The notes beneath the pieces were generated by a model. The model worked only from the letters and a program-made list of their open reading frames with translations. It did not search any database and was not told where the DNA came from. Shown one piece after another: positions 59,765 to 64,000 of a DNA stretch of 64,000 nt. Source of the stretch: Erinaceus europaeus (Eukaryota > Chordata > Mammalia > Eulipotyphla > Erinaceidae); assembly GCF_950295315.1 (NCBI RefSeq), contig NC_080179.1:73737174-73801173 (forward strand). Reading direction: 5' to 3'. Within the stretch, counting starts at the first letter, position 1. Each line of letters starts with the position of its first letter. The position numbers and the translations under genes were made by a program.

Positions 59765-60022
59765 TTTAATTGCCACCCTGGTTATATGGCTGGAGTCGGG
59801 TGCCTGCACCACAAAAATCCACTGCTTGCGGTAACTGTTGTTTCCTTCTCCCCACCCCATTTTTATTAGACAGAACAGATAGAGACGGGAAGGGGGAGGG
59901 AGGGGAGAGGGAGAGATGCAAACCTCCTTTATCACTTCCGAAGCGCCCCCTGCAGGTGGAGAGCAGGGGGCTCATGGGAATGTGGGTGCTTAGCCAGGTG
60001 TGCCACTCGCTACCTGACCCCA
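59765..60022 (-). repeat. SINE family A/B hybrid-like, diverged
   Basis: 3' module ggagtcgggtgcctgcacca, body with gacagaacagatagagacgg, ends ccactcgctacctgacccc. Confidence 0.75.
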
Positions 60023-60029
60023 ATAGTCT

Positions 60030-60272
60030 CTATTTTTTTTATTCCAGTGTTACCTCTTGGTGCCGGCACTACGAATCCACTGCTTCTGGTGGCCATCTTT
60101 CATTTTTATTAGGTAGGAGAGAAACTGAGAGGGAAGGGGGAGATAAAGAGGGAGGGAGACAGCGAGACACCTGCAGAGCTGCCGCATCACTTGTGAAGCG
60201 ACCTGCTGCAGGTGGGGAGCCAGGCGCTCCAACCCGGATCCTTAAACCCGTGTACTACCGCCCGGCACACCC
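60030..60272 (-). repeat. SINE family A, diverged
   Basis: attccagtgttacctcttgg start, tgtactaccgcccggcacac end. Confidence 0.75.
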
Positions 60273-60339
60273 CCAAGCCATATCCTTGTAAACGATCAAC
60301 AAACACAGAAAGCACTTGTAAAACAAGGGGAAAAAATGA

Positions 60340-60760
60340 AAATAGACTTTTCAAAGAATGGAGCCTATCTGTACTCAGAACAGAAAGGCAGTCAGCCACG
60401 TCCAGATGAGAAGCAATTCATGAAAACACGAGTCCCACTTCGTGCACCCCAAAAAGGATTTTGGTTCATACTCCAAGAAGAGGAAGAAGTGTTAGGGGAA
60501 GATGACGCTGAAACGCAATTCCATCAGGTGCCAGACAGAAGGGGGGGGGGGGGAGTGTATGTATGACTTGAAAAGGAAGAGAAGGTAGGACCTTAGGGAA
60601 AAAAAAAAAAAAGGTAAAAATCAGGTCTTGGAACATGATGGCAGAGGACCCTGTGAGGACTGTATTATTATGTGGAAAACTGGGAAATATTATGCATATA
60701 CAAACTATTGTATTTACTGTCGACTGTAAAACATTAATCCCCCAATAAAGACATAATAAT
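60340..60760 (+). mobile_element. LINE-1 3' end fragment
   Basis: The 3' UTR words ggtcttggaacatgatggca and acattaatcccccaataaag are clear. The part before 60600 is worn and includes a 13-G run at 60541-60553. Confidence 0.75.
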
Positions 60761-60937
60761 AATAAGAAAAATGGGTATAAAAATTATATATAATAGATAG
60801 ATATAGAAATAGTCAACTCATATGTGTGACCATAGGAAGCATTGCAGTTTCCAATAGAGGAAATGGAGCCACAATTCTGGTGGTGAGAATAGTGTAAAAT
60901 TGTACTACTGTTATTTTCTAATCTTATAAAGCAGGGA

Positions 60938-61245
60938 ACCAGCCGTAGCACAGAGGCTTAAACGCACATGGCATGAAGCAAAAGGACCAGCGTCAGGATT
61001 GCGGTTCGAGCCCCCGGCCCCCCACCTGCAGGGGAGTCGTTTCCCAGGCGGTGAAGCAGGTCTGCAGGTGTCTGTCTTTCTCTCCCCCTCTCTGTCTTTC
61101 CCTCCTATCTCAACTTCTCTCTGTCATATCCAACAACAGCAATAACAGTTAACAAGGGCAAAGAAAATAGAGAAAAAATGGCTACCAAGAGCAGTGGATT
61201 CGTGGGTCAGGCACCAAGCCCCAGCGATAACCCTGGAGGCAAATT
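60938..61245 (+). repeat. SINE family A, long form
   Basis: cagggaaccagccgtagcac head, aatggctaccaagagcagtg 3' module. Confidence 0.9.
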
Positions 61246-61263
61246 TAAAAAAATAAAATAAAT

Positions 61264-61510
61264 GGGGAGTCGGACGGTGGCGCAGCGGGTTAAGCGCAGG
61301 TGGCGCAAAGCACAAGGACCGGAGTAAGGATCCCGGTTCGAGCCCCCGGCTCCCCACCTGCAGGGGAGTCGCTTCACAGGCGGTGAAGCAGGTCTGCAGG
61401 TGTCCGTCTTTCTCTCCTCCTCTCCATTTCTCTCTGTCCTAACAACATCAATAACAATAACTACAACAACAATGAAAAACAAGGACAACAAAAGAGAAAA
61501 TAAATCTTAA
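61264..61510 (+). repeat. SINE family A
   Basis: tggggagtcggacggtggcg head. Directly follows the previous copy in the same orientation. Confidence 0.94.
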
Positions 61511-61699
61511 AAAAAAAAAAATGCAGTCAGTACCTATTAAAACTAATAATAGTTACTGGCGGCCCCCCAGTGCTCGGCTTGGACCCCTGGCACTGAATGG
61601 ACCAGAGCGTCGCTCTCCACCCCCTCTGCCTCGCTCTTCTCTTTCACTGATAAACACGTAAAAAGTAACGGGGTCAGTGCTGCTAACAAACACCTGGGC

Positions 61700-61810
61700 T
61701 GAGCATGAAGTCACTGCCGAGATAGCTCACCTGGAAATCCGCGCAACTCGGGTTCAAGTCTGGCTCCTACTTCACCGGGGCAACTTGGGTGGTTCTTTCC
61801 CCCCTCTCCA
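61700..61810 (+). repeat. SINE family E
   Basis: gccgagatagctcacctgga head and ctcgggttcaagtctggctc B-box region. Confidence 0.65.
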
Positions 61811-61829
61811 TCTGTCTCTTTCGCTTCTT

Positions 61830-62036
61830 TTTCTTATTACCTTTGTCTGTTGGATAGAGACCTTCGGAAATTGAAAGGGGAGGAGGAGACAGGGAGGGAG
61901 AGAGACAGGGAGACACCTGCAGCACTACCTCACTGATGGCAAAGCTTACCCCTGTAGGTGGGGACGGGAGCTCGAACCTGGGTCCTTGTGCACTGTAACA
62001 TGTGCGCTCAACCAGGTGCGCCACCGTCCGGAACCC
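61830..62036 (-). repeat. SINE family B
   Basis: tgttggatagagaccttcgg start, gcgccaccgtccggaaccc end. Confidence 0.9.
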
Positions 62037-62039
62037 ACT

Positions 62040-62485
62040 CTTACTTTTACTTGAAAAGGTCAGTCCAGAGTGGTCAAGGAAGAGAAGTTACGACTCGGAC
62101 TGCCGACACCACCTGCTGTTGTAATGGTGCCAGTGGTTTGAGCCCGTCTTCCTGTACGACTAAGTCAGCTCCCCACGGGGTGAACCACCTCACAGGCCCA
62201 AAGAGAAAAGCTTCAAATGTTATATTTAGGGCACTTCTAGGGCTAGCCTTCCTTTTTAAAATGTAAACAATCACCTTTAGTCAGTCACATTAAGGACGAT
62301 GTTTTCAAACTTGAAAGCTTAGATTCACAACAAATACACCATCTTTCGAATCTGAATTTTGCCACAGTAGACTTAGGCATGTATGCATGTCTTGAGTAAA
62401 GTTGGCTTCCTACAATCCTGCCACTCTCCTCTTAAAAGAAAAGTTATCAATGGCAAAGCTACAGAAACTTCCCTATATCAGAACA
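62040..62485. other. Intronic unique stretch
   Basis: No repeat or exon recognised. Confidence 0.45.
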
Positions 62486-62489
62486 AGGT

Positions 62490-62688
62490 AAGAGGGCCAG
62501 GCAGTGGTGCACCTGGTTACGCACACACATTACAGTGTGCAAGGACCTGGGTTCAAGCTTTTGATCCCCATCTGCAGAGGGGAACTTCATGAATGGTGAA
62601 GTAGGGCTGCAGGTGTCTATCTCTTTCCTTCACTACAGCTCCCTCCCTTCACAGTTTCTGTTTCTATCTAATAAATAAATAAATGGGG
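62490..62688 (+). repeat. SINE family B
   Basis: agggccaggcagtggtgcac head, aataaataaataaatggggg tail. Confidence 0.92.
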
Positions 62689-62789
62689 GGGGGGAGAAGG
62701 TGAGGTGAAAGTCTGAGTACTGCTCAGGTCATCTATCATGCAATGCCTAGCATATCGTGCAATTTCTATCTACTGTCACAAACTGTTTC

Positions 62790-62940
62790 TCAGGGAGCAC
62801 CTGGTTGAGCACACACATTACAGTACACAGGGACCTAGGTTCAAGCCTCCAGTCCCCACCTGCAGGGAAAGCTTCTTGTGTGATGAAACAGTGCTACAGA
62901 TGACAATCTCTCTCTCCCTTCTCTGTCAATTTATAAAAGT
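62790..62940 (+). repeat. SINE family B, 5' truncated head
   Basis: Begins ggagcacctggttgagcaca. Ends in a shortened CT tract. Confidence 0.82.
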
Positions 62941-62944
62941 ATCT

Positions 62945-63425
62945 CTGCATGAGCTCATAGATAATGACATTGTGCTAGACTATATCTATGGAATCATCTC
63001 CATGTACACTTCGAAGCAGTGTAAAAATTACTGAGAAAAATCTCAATTGGAAGCTGGTTTTATTGCCAAGTTTCTATCACAGCAAAATAAAATTCCAATG
63101 AAATAATATCTTCTAGTGATATAAATCAAATGGCTCATGCACGAATTTCCAAGTAACTCCACCCTATAAATAAATAATAAAAAAATAATTCCACCCTGAG
63201 GACATGGTGGGTCCCCCAACTCTTAAGACTGCATTGTGCACAATGTTTTTCCTTCAGGCGTGTAAAAGGGGGTGGGGAGGCCCTACACTCAGGAAATCGG
63301 ACAAACACTACCTCAACCTGGTAACCGGGATCAATACCAAATCAAGTCTTGATAAAAACGGCACTGTGTTTCATGTTGCTCTTCACCACTCCCAGATCTC
63401 TAAGAGCATTATGAGTGATGAGGAA
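62945..63425. other. Intronic unique stretch
   Basis: No repeat or exon recognised. Confidence 0.45.
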
Positions 63426-63431
63426 AACATC

Positions 63432-63612
63432 TGAGGGGCTGGTGGTGGCACACCTAACACATGCTACCTGGGTTCCAGCCTCAACTTCCCATCTGTACGG
63501 GGAAAGCTTTGCAAGTGGTGCAGCAGTGCTGCAGGTGTCTCTCTCTCTCTCCTTCTGTATCTCCACCTTCCCGCTAGATTTTTGGCTGTCTCTATCCAAT
63601 AAAATAAATAAA
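63432..63612 (+). repeat. SINE family B, diverged
   Basis: tgaggggctggtggtggcac head, tgtctctatccaataaaata tail. Confidence 0.88.
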
Positions 63613-64000
63613 TGTCTTTTTAAATTTTTTTTAAAAAAATTAGATATCCTGTGAGAGATCTTGGTTTGCAATCAAATGAAGACCAGGTTGCTGAGAGAAA
63701 GCCCCAGCAGTCAAAGGGTGGGCAGGAGCTCTGGTCAGACAAAACTGCTTGCCGAGAACACACAAATTGCTGGGCAGAGCCTTGGGGTACTCGAAACAGT
63801 AACACACAGCGGGTATGCACTACAGCCAGGAGAGAACTTGGCGGTCTTGACTGATTATAGAATAAGTGGAATGCAAGTAATTTTAAACCAAAACAGCTTT
63901 CCCTAGATTCATTATAAAAGAGATTGTTTTCCTACTAAACTCCACCTTGGGTCTGTCCTTGGTCTCTGCTGGATTTCTTTCTGTGCCTCTCCATTTCAGA

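Overview
This is a stretch of mammalian nuclear genome. It has no operons, ribosome binding sites or CRISPR arrays. It holds two protein-coding loci, both recognised from sequence. SFT2D3 is an intronless gene on the + strand (14587-15195). The 3' two thirds of WDR33 lies on the - strand as 15 coding exons between 46328 and the stop codon at 19786. The two genes are tail to tail, which matches my recollection of the human chromosome 2 order SFT2D3-WDR33-POLR2D. The dense, well-formed tRNA-derived SINEs resemble what I know of hedgehog (Erinaceus) SINEs, so an erinaceid is my best guess. That is an inference and was not checked against a database.

Layout. 1-12118 is intergenic and filled with SINEs, two 5'-truncated L1 copies and several copies of another retroposed repeat; I find no gene there. 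12119-13675 is a 30-copy, 52-bp GC-rich minisatellite. 14033-14372 is a polypurine GGAA-type tract. 14421-14577 is a 28-bp tandem repeat of GC-box plus ETS-type motifs directly upstream of SFT2D3. SFT2D3 sits inside a very GC-rich island. 15196 to about 17070 is its probable 3' UTR. About 18917-19785 is the start of the WDR33 3' UTR. 19786-46328 carries WDR33 exons, probably 8-22 of 22 by comparison with my memory of the human gene. All introns that can be checked are GT-AG and all exon phases join. 46329-64000 is part of one very large upstream intron. It contains SINEs and L1 pieces, and I could not find the exons encoding the N-terminus and WD repeats 1-3, which should lie beyond the right edge.

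Biology. WDR33 is the WD-repeat subunit of CPSF that, with CPSF30, reads the AAUAAA polyadenylation signal. The part encoded here covers WD repeats 4-7, a linker, the collagen-like Gly-Pro-Gln domain and the RGG/RGR-rich tail. SFT2D3 is a four-pass SFT2-family membrane protein thought to act in Golgi/endosome vesicle fusion. Nothing suggests that the two proteins work together.

I did not find an undescribed molecular system. The most notable observations are a ten-copy hexapeptide expansion inside the WDR33 collagen-like exon, the layered tandem repeats in front of SFT2D3, a candidate intronic polyadenylation site inside WDR33, a solo class II-type LTR with exact 6-bp target duplications, and several clean nested retroposition records. 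SINE families are labelled here for convenience only. A starts like gagtcgggcggtagcgcagc, B like gggccaggtggtggcgcacc, C like ggtctgggaggtggcgcagt, D like gggtagacagcataatggtt, and E covers diverged elements related to these.
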